This document shows, in pieces, positions 1-7,950 of a DNA stretch of 64,000 nucleotides. Numbering within the stretch: position 1 is the stretch's first letter; each line of letters starts with the position of its first letter. The DNA is from Streptomyces galbus. GTDB lineage: Bacteria; Actinomycetota; Actinomycetes; Streptomycetales; Streptomycetaceae. Where the stretch lies: the NCBI RefSeq assembly GCF_005280195.1, contig NZ_SZPR01000012.1:208798-272797 (forward strand), in the 5' to 3' direction. The notes below the pieces were generated by a model that did no database searches, was not told the DNA's origin, and saw only the letters and a program-made list of their open reading frames with translations. A program made the translations under genes and the position numbers.

Positions 1-926
1 AGCTCCAGCCGCAGCTCGGACACCGTGCCGACCACGGGGTCCGCGGCCAGCCGCTCCAGGATCTGCTCGGCGGTGCCCACCAGGTCCGGGGCGAACAGCG
101 TGCGGCGCGGCCCCTGCGGCGCGAGGGTGCGCTCGTGGCGGCTCGCGGCGTAGGCGCGGTAGCGAGCCCGGGTAGGGGCGTCGGCGCCGTCGGTCGGCAC
201 GATGACCCGGCCCAGCGCCACCCGGGTCGGGGGCCGCCCGTCGCCCAGCGCGCCCCGGTAGGTGTCCAGCAGCGCCGCCTGGGCGGTGGCGAAGTCGTCG
301 CTGTCCTCGCCGGCGACGATGTTGCCGGTGAGCAGGTTCAGTCCGTGCTCGCCGGCCCAGCGGGCCGAGCGCAGGCTGCTCGCGCCGTGCCAGACCCGGT
401 CCACGAGCCCTTCGGCGTGGGGCTGGAGCCGGGGCCGCTGGACGTTGCCGGGCGAGTGGATCACCGTGTCCGGGCCGCCGAGGTAGTCGCCGCGCAGGTG
501 GTCGACGACGCGGGCGATCCTGCCGTACGACAGGTCCAGGGAGCGCCAGTCGCCGTCGTGCACGACGTCGCCGAGGAGCTCGGCGTGCGGCATGCCGGTG
601 CTGAACCCGGCCTGCAGCCGGCCGCGGGACAGGACGTCGGCCAGGGCCAGGTCCTCGGCCAGACGGAACGGGTTCTCGTACCCGATGGGGATGACCGCGG
701 TGCCCAGCTCGATCCGCGCGGTGCGCTGACCGGCCGCGGCGAGGAACACGGCGGCCGAGCCGACGCCGTGCTCCAGGTGGCGCTGGCGGATCCAGGCACC
801 GTCGTAGCCGAGCCGCTCCCCGTACGCGAACAGCCGGAGCGTCTCCTCCAGGCCGGTGTACGGGTCGTCGTCGGCGAAGTTGCCCGGTGTCAGGAAGGCC
901 AGGGAGGTGATCCGGGGTGTGCTCAT
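1..926 (-). CDS. LLM-class flavin-dependent oxidoreductase, 3'-truncated by the window edge
   Basis: The reading frame starts at an ATG at 926 (reverse strand) and runs off the window without a stop, so about 308 residues are visible. The N-terminus reads MSTPRITSLAFLTPGNFADD, followed by blocks typical of bacterial-luciferase-like TIM-barrel FMN enzymes (RLGYDGAWIRQRHLEHG, RIELGTAVIPIGYENPF, LADVLSRGRLQAGFSTG). Family members oxidise small organic or organosulfur substrates with reduced FMN supplied by a separate reductase; no reductase is visible nearby. It is preceded by a cysteine-type leader peptide (1111-1194) and lies close to two further LLM genes and a sulfur-type ABC operon. This suggests a role in desulfurising organosulfur compounds. 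The substrate cannot be told from sequence. A purine-rich stretch about 10 bases upstream supports the start. Confidence 0.85.
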   Translation of the reverse strand, partial: MSTPRITSLAFLTPGNFADDDPYTGLEETLRLFAYGERLGYDGAWIRQRHLEHGVGSAAVFLAAAGQRTARIELGTAVIPIGYENPFRLAEDLALADVLSRGRLQAGFSTGMPHAELLGDVVHDGDWRSLDLSYGRIARVVDHLRGDYLGGPDTVIHSPGNVQRPRLQPHAEGLVDRVWHGASSLRSARWAGEHGLNLLTGNIVAGEDSDDFATAQAALLDTYRGALGDGRPPTRVALGRVIVPTDGADAPTRARYRAYAASRHERTLAPQGPRRTLFAPDLVGTAEQILERLAADPVVGTVSELRLE

Positions 927-1110
927 ACGGCGTTCGTCCTCACGGAGTGGCGGCCCCGGCGCGCGGACCGGCGGCGGACCGGGCGCGCCGGGTCGGGGAT
1001 GGCCCCCGGGGGCGGGGAAGAGGCACAACGGGGGTGCGCTGAACGAAGCGTGACGGCGCGTCAGGTGTCGGCGCCGGCCGCGCGGGTCCCCTGTGCGGGT
1101 CGCGGGGTGG

Positions 1111-1194
1111 TCAGTGACCGGTGGCGCGACAGAGCGCGGCGGCGACCCGGACCAGGTCGACGCAGCGTCGGCAGGTCAGCGACGGGCGCGGCAT
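1111..1194 (-). CDS. Cysteine-type regulatory leader peptide, 27 aa
   Basis: A 27-codon reverse-strand ORF encodes a peptide with the core CRRCVDLVRVAAALCRATGH. The R-R-x-V-D-L-x-R-V-x-x-x-L-C-R signature belongs to the actinobacterial 'putative leader peptide' family found before sulfur-assimilation genes. These are thought to act as cysteine-dependent attenuators: ribosome progress through Cys codons near the 3' end decides whether downstream RNA folds into a terminator. Three Cys codons are present. The gene ends 184 bases before the LLM oxidoreductase on the same strand. It is too short for normal gene callers. A promoter directly upstream places transcription initiation at or next to its ATG. 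Confidence 0.75.
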   Translation of the reverse strand: MPRPSLTCRRCVDLVRVAAALCRATGH

Positions 1195-1200
1195 GGGTCG

Positions 1201-1229
1201 ATGCAAACACGGCCGGTCGCGGGCGTCAA
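1201..1229 (-). promoter_or_regulatory. Promoter of the first leader peptide, probably leaderless
   Basis: On the reverse strand, TTGACG (1224-1229) and TTGCAT (1201-1206) are separated by exactly 17 bases, a good housekeeping-sigma promoter. The leader ATG at 1194 lies six bases after the -10 element, so the transcript probably starts at the ATG itself. Confidence 0.65.
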
Positions 1230-1288
1230 CGCGCCCCCGGCGGGGGAGGCGTGCGGGGCGCGCGGGTCCCGCACCCCGAGATGCGTGG

Positions 1289-1317
1289 TGGACGCACCTT
1301 CCCGGGTGTGCTTTGAT
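1289..1317 (+). promoter_or_regulatory. Divergent promoter before a 29-codon ORF
   Basis: TGGACG (1289-1294) and TTTGAT (1312-1317) are spaced by 17 bases on the forward strand. The ATG at 1324 follows six bases later, the same leaderless geometry as the reverse-strand leader peptide promoter 60 bases away. Confidence 0.4.
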
Positions 1318-1323
1318 CCGCCC

Positions 1324-1413
1324 ATGGCGATCACCGGTCCGGCCCTCGCGGCGCCGCTCGACCCGTTCTGGGTGAGCCGCCGTGCCGACCAGTTCGACCA
1401 GGTCTGTCGCTGA
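1324..1413 (+). CDS. Possible leaderless small ORF, 29 aa, upstream of the MFS gene
   Basis: The ORF encodes MAITGPALAAPLDPFWVSRR followed by ADQFDQVCR. It starts six bases after a plausible -10 element and ends with Cys-Arg, as sulfur leader peptides often do, but it lacks the V-D-L-x-R-V core. Its placement ahead of the MFS gene suggests a second regulatory leader peptide. Its coding status rests only on promoter geometry and the terminal Cys-Arg. Between its stop and the MFS gene (1414-1553) no other feature was recognised. Confidence 0.35.
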   Translation: MAITGPALAAPLDPFWVSRRADQFDQVCR

Positions 1414-1553
1414 CCCCGTCCGACGGCCCGCGCTCCTCCCGTCACCGCTCCCCGCCGTTTCCCCGCGTCCCCTCTCCCGCACGCTGTCCGGCCTCGCCGA
1501 CACGCCCCGCAGCGCGCGCCGTCGAGCCATCCGCCGGTCCGAAGGAACTTTCC

Positions 1554-1625
1554 ATGCCGCCCCTGCCCGCTGCCCCGCACGCCGCCGCCGTCGGTCCCGC
1601 GCCCGCCCGCAACCGGCGGCCGTAG
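1554..1625 (+). other. In-frame upstream ORF ending in TAG directly before the MFS start
   Basis: An ATG at 1554 preceded by GAAGGAAC, a good ribosome binding site, opens 23 codons (starting MPPLPAAPHAAAVGPAPARN) that end in TAG at 1623-1625. The frame is identical to that of the MFS gene, whose first ATG is the very next codon. The MFS ATG itself has no ribosome binding site. The simplest reading is that the native start is 1554 and that codon 24 became an amber stop by mutation or sequencing error. A short upstream ORF with reinitiation is the alternative. Confidence 0.5.
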
Positions 1626-3083
1626 ATGCTCCCCGGGGAGGACGGCGCCGCCCGACGCGTGCTGCCGGTGTGCCTGGCCGCCGGGGCGACCACGCTGCTC
1701 GACCAGGCCGTCCTGACCATCGCCGTCCCTAGCATGCGCCCGTCGCTCGGGGCGTCCGGGGCGGACGTGCAGTGGATCGTGGCCGGGTACTCCCTCGCCT
1801 TCGGCCTGGCCCTCGTGCCCGGGGGCAGCCTCGGCGACCTGCACGGGCGCAAGCACCTGTTCCTGGCCGGGATGGCGGCGTTCCTGCTGGCCGGGGTGAC
1901 GGCGGCGACCGGCGCGGGACCGGGGACCGTGATCGGGGCCCGGCTGGTCCAGGGCGCCGCCGCCGGACTCGTCAACGCCCAGGTGATCGGCACCCTCCAG
2001 GACGTCTTCCACGGGCCGGCCCGCGGTCGCGCGCTCGGCCTCTACGCGCTGACCGGCGGCGTCGTCACGGCGCTGGGCCCGCCCCTCGGCGGCGTGCTGG
2101 TCGCCGGACTCGGCCCCGGCGCGGGCTGGCGCTGCTGCCTGCTGCTGAGCGCGCCGTGCGCGGCGCTCACCCTCGCCCTCGCCGCCCGCAGGCTGCCCCC
2201 GCCCCGGCGCACCGCACGCACCGCCCGGCTCGACGTCCTCGGCCTCGCCCTGCTGTGCGCCCTCACCCTCACCCTCATGGTGCCCTTCATCCGCACCCCG
2301 GACGGCGGGGGAGCGGCGCTGGCCTGGGGCGCCGGGGCGGGCGCGCTGGCGGCCCTGTTCGCCGTGCAGCAGCGCACCCGGGTACGGCGGGGCCGCCGGC
2401 CCCTGGTGCACCCGGCGCTCACCTCGTCGAAGCCGTACCTGCTCGGCACGGCCGTCGCCATGGCCCAGTTCGGCTCCTCCCTGGCCGGGTTCCTCGTGCT
2501 CACCGTCTTCCTCCAGGACGGGCTGGGCCTGTCCGCCCTGCTCACCTCGGCGGTGACGCTGCCCGGCGCGGTCGGCATGGGGCTGTCCTCGGCCCTCGCC
2601 TGGCGGCTGGTCCGGCGCATCGGTCCCCGCACGGTGGCGGTCGGCCTGACCCTGGGCATCGGCGCCGCCCTGGCCGCGGCGGCGGTCGCGCTGCGCGCGC
2701 CGACGGCGGCGCTGCTCGTGGCGCTGGCCGGGACGCAGCTGCTGTCGGGCGTGGCCGGCGGGCTCACCGTCTCGCCCAACCAGGCGCAGGTGCTCCAGCA
2801 CGCCCCGCCGCAGGCCGCCGGGGTGGGCGGCGGCATCCTCCAGATGGCCCAGCGCATCGCGGCGGCCGTCTGCCTCAGCGCCGCCCCGGCCGTCTACCTG
2901 CACGCGGCCTCGGGGCCCCCGGGAACCGGTCACCCCCGGGCCGGTTACGCGCTCGCCTCGTGCCTGTGCGCGGGACTGCTGGCCGTGGCCCTGGTGCTGT
3001 CGCTGCTGCGCCGCACGACCGCCCCGCCCGCCCCGGCCGGGGTGACGGCGACGCCGGCACCCCGGTCCACGGAGCTGACGTGA
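1626..3083 (+). CDS. MFS transporter, DHA2 (14-TM drug:H+ antiporter) family
   Basis: This 485-residue integral membrane protein has about 14 hydrophobic segments. Segment 1 carries LLDQAVLTIAVPSM, the D-x-x-(V/I)-x-x-(V/I)-A-(L/V)-P motif of DHA2 exporters. DVQWIVAGYSLAFG follows, and then the motif-A-like loop GSLGDLHGRKHLFL. Family members export drugs or small metabolites using proton motive force. It lies divergent to the LLM/leader-peptide unit and may export a sulfur-related metabolite or toxic by-product; that is inference from position. The annotated ATG lacks a ribosome binding site and is immediately preceded by an in-frame TAG, with a better-supported ATG at 1554. The gene may therefore be impaired at its N-terminus or translated by reinitiation. 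Confidence 0.85.
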   Translation: MLPGEDGAARRVLPVCLAAGATTLLDQAVLTIAVPSMRPSLGASGADVQWIVAGYSLAFGLALVPGGSLGDLHGRKHLFLAGMAAFLLAGVTAATGAGPGTVIGARLVQGAAAGLVNAQVIGTLQDVFHGPARGRALGLYALTGGVVTALGPPLGGVLVAGLGPGAGWRCCLLLSAPCAALTLALAARRLPPPRRTARTARLDVLGLALLCALTLTLMVPFIRTPDGGGAALAWGAGAGALAALFAVQQRTRVRRGRRPLVHPALTSSKPYLLGTAVAMAQFGSSLAGFLVLTVFLQDGLGLSALLTSAVTLPGAVGMGLSSALAWRLVRRIGPRTVAVGLTLGIGAALAAAAVALRAPTAALLVALAGTQLLSGVAGGLTVSPNQAQVLQHAPPQAAGVGGGILQMAQRIAAAVCLSAAPAVYLHAASGPPGTGHPRAGYALASCLCAGLLAVALVLSLLRRTTAPPAPAGVTATPAPRSTELT

Positions 3084-3135
3084 CGCGTGCGCGCGCTCGC
3101 CGCCTTCATCCGGTCCGTCCCGCTCATCCCGTTCG

Positions 3136-3846
3136 TCACCAGGGCAGCGGGCCGTTCACGTCGACGTACGTACCGGTCGGACCGTCCGGGCCCAGCAGGG
3201 CCATGCGGACGATGACCTCGGCGCCCTCCTCGACGGTCTGGGTGCCCGCGTGCCCGTTGAGGTCGGTCGCGGTGAAACCCGGCTCCACGGCGTTGACGCG
3301 CAGCTCGGGGAACGCCTTCGCGTACTGGACGGTGATCATGTTCACCGCCGCCTTCGACGCCGGGTAGGCCACGCCCGGGTAGGCGAACGCCGGGTCGCCC
3401 TCGGTGGTGACCCGGGTCAGCGAGGCGAGACCGCTGCTGACGTTCACCACGACCGGCGCCGCGGACCGGCGCAGCAGCGGCAGGAAGGCGCGGGTCACCC
3501 GGACCACGCCGACGACGTTCGTCTCCAGCACGGTCCGCAGGGTGTCGGGGGTGAGCTCGGCCGGGCCGACGAACGCGTGGCCCTCGCCCCGCTCCTCGAT
3601 GCCGGCGTTGTTCACGAGGACGTCCAGGCCGCCGCTCTCGGCCTCGACGGTCTTGGCGGCGGCGGCCACCGACGCGTCGTCGGTGACGTCCAGCAGCACG
3701 GCCCGCGCGCCCAGCCGTTCGGCGGCGGCCCGGCCGCGCCCGGCGTCCCGGCTGCCGACGTAGACGGTGTGGCCCGCGGCGACGAGCCGGCGGGCGGTCT
3801 CGAAGCCGAGACCCTTGTTCGCTCCGGTGATCAGTGTGGTCGTCAT
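3136..3846 (-). CDS. Short-chain dehydrogenase/reductase (SDR) family oxidoreductase
   Basis: The 236-residue protein begins MTTTLITGANKGLGFETARR, giving the classical SDR nucleotide-binding motif T-G-x(3)-G-x-G near the N-terminus. It also shows the structural N-N-A-G motif (DVLVNNAGI), the catalytic Ser in VVNVSSGLASL and the Y-x-x-x-K pair in YPASKAAV. The length is normal for a classical SDR. These enzymes use NAD(P)H to reduce or oxidise carbonyl/alcohol groups; the substrate is unknown. I start at the ATG at 3846 because SDR homology begins there; the longer upstream frame is low-complexity shadow. It is convergent with the MFS gene, separated by about 50 bases. A promoter with a palindrome in its spacer lies at 3879-3907. 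Confidence 0.9.
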   Translation of the reverse strand: MTTTLITGANKGLGFETARRLVAAGHTVYVGSRDAGRGRAAAERLGARAVLLDVTDDASVAAAAKTVEAESGGLDVLVNNAGIEERGEGHAFVGPAELTPDTLRTVLETNVVGVVRVTRAFLPLLRRSAAPVVVNVSSGLASLTRVTTEGDPAFAYPGVAYPASKAAVNMITVQYAKAFPELRVNAVEPGFTATDLNGHAGTQTVEEGAEVIVRMALLGPDGPTGTYVDVNGPLPW

Positions 3847-3878
3847 GCGTCCAGCCTCGCGCCGGACGGCGTTCCCAG

Positions 3879-3907
3879 GCAGTACCCCCCTGTTCCTGGG
3901 GGTGACA
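3879..3907 (-). promoter_or_regulatory. SDR promoter with an operator-like palindrome in the spacer
   Basis: On the reverse strand TGTCAC (3902-3907) and TACTGC (3879-3884) are 17 bases apart. The spacer is dominated by an inverted repeat, five C (3886-3890) against five G (3898-3902) flanking TGTTCCT. A dyad between the -35 and -10 elements is where a repressor commonly sits; no regulator gene is adjacent. Confidence 0.45.
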
Positions 3908-4053
3908 GGACCAGGCACGCCCGGCCGCGCGGAGGCGTGGGCGCGGCCCGCGCGGAGAGGTGCCCTACAACCAGCTGGTGGACGACCCCTTGACGGGGCC
4001 TGGAGGCGGATCGACACTCGAAGGCGGGAATCCTAGTGAACAGGTAGGGAAAC

Positions 4054-4188
4054 ATGGGCCACGCGGAGCCGGACACCACCCGGGCGAGCCGAACCGGCCG
4101 CACGACGTGGTCGTCACCCCTGCTCACCTCCCGCCGCCACATCGACCTGCAGCGCGTGTGCAGCGCCATCGGCGCCGCCCTGGACTGA
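4054..4188 (+). CDS. Cysteine-type regulatory leader peptide, 44 aa
   Basis: The ORF encodes a 44-residue peptide whose C-terminal part reads LLTSRRHIDLQRVCSAIGAA. This matches the R-R-H-(I/V)-D-L-x-R-V core of actinobacterial sulfur leader peptides. It starts at an ATG a few bases after AGGTAGGGA and ends 409 bases before the GST-like gene on the same strand. A weak promoter candidate is TCGACA (4011-4016), 17 bases, TAGTGA (4034-4039). Its presence implies that the GST-like gene belongs to the cysteine-responsive regulon. It is too short for routine gene calling. Confidence 0.7.
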   Translation: MGHAEPDTTRASRTGRTTWSSPLLTSRRHIDLQRVCSAIGAALD

Positions 4189-4597
4189 CCCGGGGCCGGC
4201 CGGCCGCGCCCTGAGCGGGCCGTGCCGCCCGACGGCGGTCCGAGGCGCGTGCCCGTGAGGCCCGCCGTGCGTCCGGACGACGACGCCGGCCGGGGACCGC
4301 ACCCGCGGCGCACCGTCCCAGGCCCGCCCGCGGAGCGCCGCACGCCCGGGTCCCCGGCCGCCCTCCCCGGCCGCCCCCGCCACCCGCCGCGCCAACCGGG
4401 CGTCCGTGCCCCGCGCCAGTGCCGTCCGGGGCCGTCCCGAGTCGGCGTCCCGCCGCCCACGTGCCGTCCCGCCACCGACAGCCGTCCGCCACCCGTGGCC
4501 GCCGGCCCTGCCGCCGAAGCCGTCCGCAGTCGCCGTAGCCGTCCGCAGCCGCCTCCACCGCGCGCACCTCGCGTCGCGCCCGCCTCCGGGGAGAGAC
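4189..4597 (+). other. Untranslated interval between leader peptide and GST-like gene
   Basis: These 409 bases contain no convincing gene. They are very C-rich and G-rich, with short direct repeats (GCCGTCCGCAG occurs twice near 4520-4550) and several possible GC hairpins. By position the interval should hold the attenuator responding to the leader peptide, but I could not single out one terminator stem. Confidence 0.3.
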
Positions 4598-5497
4598 ATG
4601 TCCGTCACGCCACTGGCCGCCCACCACCCGTCCGACCGGCCCGGCCCCGCCTTCCGCGGGCGCATCGGCCGCGACGCGCGCAGCGGCCACTACGCCGTGC
4701 CGCGCCGCTACCGCCTGCACCTGTCGCCCGCCGACCCCGACGGGCTGCGCATCGCCGTCACGCACAGCCTGCTCGGCCTCGACAGGGCCTGTCCCGTGAC
4801 GTTCCTGCCCGCCGTCCCCGACTGTCCCGACGGCGGCCACTCCGCGCTGCGCCCGCTCTACGAGGCCAGCGCACACCACTACACCGGGCCCGCCCTCGGC
4901 CCCGTGCTCAGCGACGACTGGTCCGGGCGGATCGTCTCCACCCACGGCCCCGACATCGCCCGGGACCTGGCCCGGCACTTCGGGGGCGGCCGGCCGTCGC
5001 TGTACCCGTGCGGCGCCGAGTCCGAGATCGAGGCCGTGCAGCGGATGTGCGCCCAGGGCGTCGAACAGGCCGCGCAGCGCGCCGGATCGGCCGACGCCGG
5101 CCCGGCGGAACGAGCCGAAGCCCTGGACACCCTGCTCGACACGCTCGGTGTGCTGGAGCGCGGCCTCGCCGCGCAGCCGCACCTGATCGGCGATCAGATC
5201 ACGGCGGCCGACGTCGAGTTGTGGGTGACCCTGGTCCAGCTCGACACCGTGCACCGCCACCACCTGGACGCCTCGGCCGTGCGCCGCGTCGCCGGGCACC
5301 CCGCCCTGTGGGCGTACGCGCGCCGTCTCACCGCGCACCCTGCCTTCGGCCGGCACCTCGACCTCGACGGCATCGCGCGCCGCCACCAGGCCCGCTGCCG
5401 GGGCCTGGAGGCCGCCGGCGCCGCCGTCCAGATCCTGGACTGGGCGGCCCTCGCCCTGGACGCCGACCGCGCCCGGCCGCAGGTCGAACGCCCCTGA
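4598..5497 (+). CDS. Glutathionyl-hydroquinone-reductase-like (Xi-class GST family) protein lacking the catalytic Cys
   Basis: The 299-residue protein keeps Xi-class GST landmarks. It has a thioredoxin-fold segment RYRLHLSPADPDGLRIAVTH, then PVTFLP, then PVLSDDWSGRIVSTHGPDIA matching the PVLWD...IVNNES region. A C-terminal helical domain contains ERGLAAQPHLIGDQITAADV. In active members the first segment holds a C-P-W-A motif whose Cys de-glutathionylates hydroquinones; here those positions read D-P-D-G. The protein may be catalytically altered or act on mycothiol-type substrates, since Streptomyces lacks glutathione. I chose the ATG at 4598 because GGGGAG precedes it. A sulfur leader peptide upstream and the transporter operon downstream place it in sulfur metabolism. 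Confidence 0.75.
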   Translation: MSVTPLAAHHPSDRPGPAFRGRIGRDARSGHYAVPRRYRLHLSPADPDGLRIAVTHSLLGLDRACPVTFLPAVPDCPDGGHSALRPLYEASAHHYTGPALGPVLSDDWSGRIVSTHGPDIARDLARHFGGGRPSLYPCGAESEIEAVQRMCAQGVEQAAQRAGSADAGPAERAEALDTLLDTLGVLERGLAAQPHLIGDQITAADVELWVTLVQLDTVHRHHLDASAVRRVAGHPALWAYARRLTAHPAFGRHLDLDGIARRHQARCRGLEAAGAAVQILDWAALALDADRARPQVERP

Positions 5498-5521
5498 GCC
5501 GGTCCAACCCGTGGACCGGCG

Positions 5522-5551
5522 TTGACATCACGGGCGGGGACTGTCTTAACT
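5522..5551 (+). promoter_or_regulatory. Promoter of the sulfur ABC operon
   Basis: A perfect TTGACA (5522-5527) is followed after 18 bases by TTAACT (5546-5551). Predicted initiation near 5558 falls just before the riboswitch aptamer. Confidence 0.65.
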
Positions 5552-5564
5552 TACGGCCCAGAAC

Positions 5565-5675
5565 GGTCAAGAGCGTCAGCGACAAGCCCTGGCTTGCTGA
5601 CCGGCAACCCTCGCACCGCGGTGGGGTGCCCCAGGTGACGACCGGACCGGACGACGGATTCGGTAAGCGCGAGAG
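5565..5675 (+). promoter_or_regulatory. SAM-IV riboswitch
   Basis: The sequence follows the SAM-IV consensus of actinobacteria. GGTCAAGAGC opens P1. A P2 stem (GTCAGC at 5575-5580 with GCTGAC at 5596-5601) surrounds ACAAGCCCTGGCTT. The conserved CCGGCAACCC and GCGGTGGGGTGCCCCAGGTG core comes next, GACC (5640-5643) closes P1, and a pseudoknot-like tail reads GGATTCGGTAAGCGCGAG. SAM-IV aptamers bind S-adenosylmethionine and shut off sulfur/methionine genes. G/C hairpins follow at about 5676-5687 and 5696-5711 and could serve as the expression platform. The aptamer lies between the promoter and a leader-peptide ORF, so one transcript carries two sulfur sensors. Confidence 0.85.
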
Positions 5676-5735
5676 CCCCGCACGGGGCCGGGACAGCCCC
5701 CTCGCCGGGGGGCCGGAACAGAGACGGTGACCACG

Positions 5736-5894
5736 ATGTACGCAGCCGACAGGACGGCCCCCCGCCGCTCCCGGGGCTGCGTACGGCCGTCCGCCGACCA
5801 GCCCGCCCCGCTCGTGGCCGACCGCGCCGTCGATCTGCTCCGGGTCAGCAGCGCACTGTGTACCGCACCGGGCCGCGCCCGCTGTCGGGGCTGA
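5736..5894 (+). CDS. Cysteine-type regulatory leader peptide downstream of the SAM-IV riboswitch, 52 aa
   Basis: The ORF encodes 52 residues ending in the leader-peptide signature DRAVDLLRVSSALCTAPG, then RARCRG. The V-D-L-L-R-V-S-S-A-L-C core is diagnostic of the sulfur leader family; three Cys codons occur overall. An in-frame GTG at 5727 is an alternative start. It ends 197 bases before the ABC permease, leaving room for an attenuator. Coming directly after a SAM-IV aptamer on the same transcript, it would let the operon read both SAM and cysteine (or Cys-tRNA) status. Confidence 0.7.
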   Translation: MYAADRTAPRRSRGCVRPSADQPAPLVADRAVDLLRVSSALCTAPGRARCRG

Positions 5895-6091
5895 CACCAC
5901 CCCCGAGCCGCGTACCCGACGAACACCGCCCGAGCGGTGTGCCGTTGTCCGCCCCGCCCCGGTCGCCTCACCCCACCGTGCGCCGCGTCCCCGCCGCGCC
6001 GTCCGAGCGGTCCCCGCCGCACGGCCGGCGCGCCCCGACCGTCCACGGTGAACTCCCGACCGGGGTGTCCGACTCCCGCCGGAGCCCCTCC

Positions 6092-7065
6092 ATGAGCGAA
6101 TCCCCGGCCGCCGTGTCCCTCGTCACGGCGCCACCCACCGACACACCGTCAAGACCCGTGTCCGCGCAGCGCGTCCAGCCGCTGCGCCGCCCCGGGCGCT
6201 GGATCGCCACCGCCGTGGTCCTCGTCCTCGCCGCCCAGTTCGTGCACGGCCTGGTCACCAACCCCTTCTACCAGTGGGACCGGTTCGGCTACTGGTTCCT
6301 GCGCCCCACCATCCTCGACGGACTGCTGATCACCCTCGAGGTCACCGCCTGGAGCGCGGTCCTCGGCCTGCTCGGCGGCATCGTGTTCGCCCTGGCCCGG
6401 CTCTCCGGCAGCCCGGTGCTGCGCGCGGTGAGCTGGACCTACGTGTGGGCGCTGCGCTCCGTCCCGCTCATCGTGGTGCTGCTGTTCCTCTACAACTTCA
6501 GCGCCCTGTACCAGACGTTGAGCATCGGCGTCCCCTTCGGACCCGCGTTCGTCCGCTTCGACGAGTCCCGGCTCGCCACCGACATGGCCATCGCCGTCGT
6601 CGGCCTGAGCCTGCACGAGTCGGCGTACGCAGCGGAGGTCGTCCGCGGCGGCATCCTCTCCGTCGACCAGGGCCAGCACGAGGCGGCCGCCGCCCTCGGC
6701 CTGCCGAAGGGCTACCAGTTCCGCAGGATCGTCTTCCCGCAGGCGCTGCGCTCCATCACCCCGAACTACGTCAACCAGCTCATCAACCTGATCAAGAGCA
6801 GCTCGCTGGTCTTCTACGTGTCGCTGCTCGACCTGTTCGGCACGGCGCAGTCGATGGGCTCCACCTACCCCGGCGACATCGTGCCGCTGCTGCTGGTGGT
6901 CACCGTCTGGTACCTGATCCTCACCAGCGTCGTCTCCGTCATCCAGTTCTACGTCGAGCGGTACTACGCCCGGGGCGCCACGCGCACCCTGCCGCCGACC
7001 CCGCTGCAGAGGCTGCGCGCCGGCCTCACCGACGTGCGGGACCGCATCCGCAGGGAGGCCGCCGT

Positions 7066-7069
<4 letters not shown>
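6092..7069 (+). CDS. Polar amino acid ABC transporter permease (cystine-type)
   Basis: This 325-residue permease has a hydrophobic anchor after residue 35 and further membrane spans. The HisM/GlnP-type features are ILDGLLITLEVTAWSAVLGL near the start of the transport domain and the EAA loop HEAAAALGLPKGYQFRRIVF, which contacts the ATPase. It forms the membrane channel of an importer for polar amino acids. The SAM-IV and cysteine-leader control make cystine or another sulfur amino acid the likely substrate. I start at the ATG at 6092, preceded by CGGAG, because homology begins after it. Its TGA overlaps the ATG of the ATPase gene, indicating translational coupling. Confidence 0.9.
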
Positions 7070-7851
<782 letters not shown>

Positions 7852-7950
7852 CCCCCCTGCCGCCGCCCGCCCCCGCACCACCTCCTCCACCTCGCCCCTC
7901 GTCACTTTCCGTATCTCTCTCCTCGCACCGTGCAACGACAAGGAACAGCC

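Noticed and set aside
1176..2933. 585-codon reverse-strand open frame opposite the MFS gene
   Set aside because: Composition is Gly/Arg/Gln/Ala-rich with no domain; it is the antisense shadow of a high-GC coding gene.
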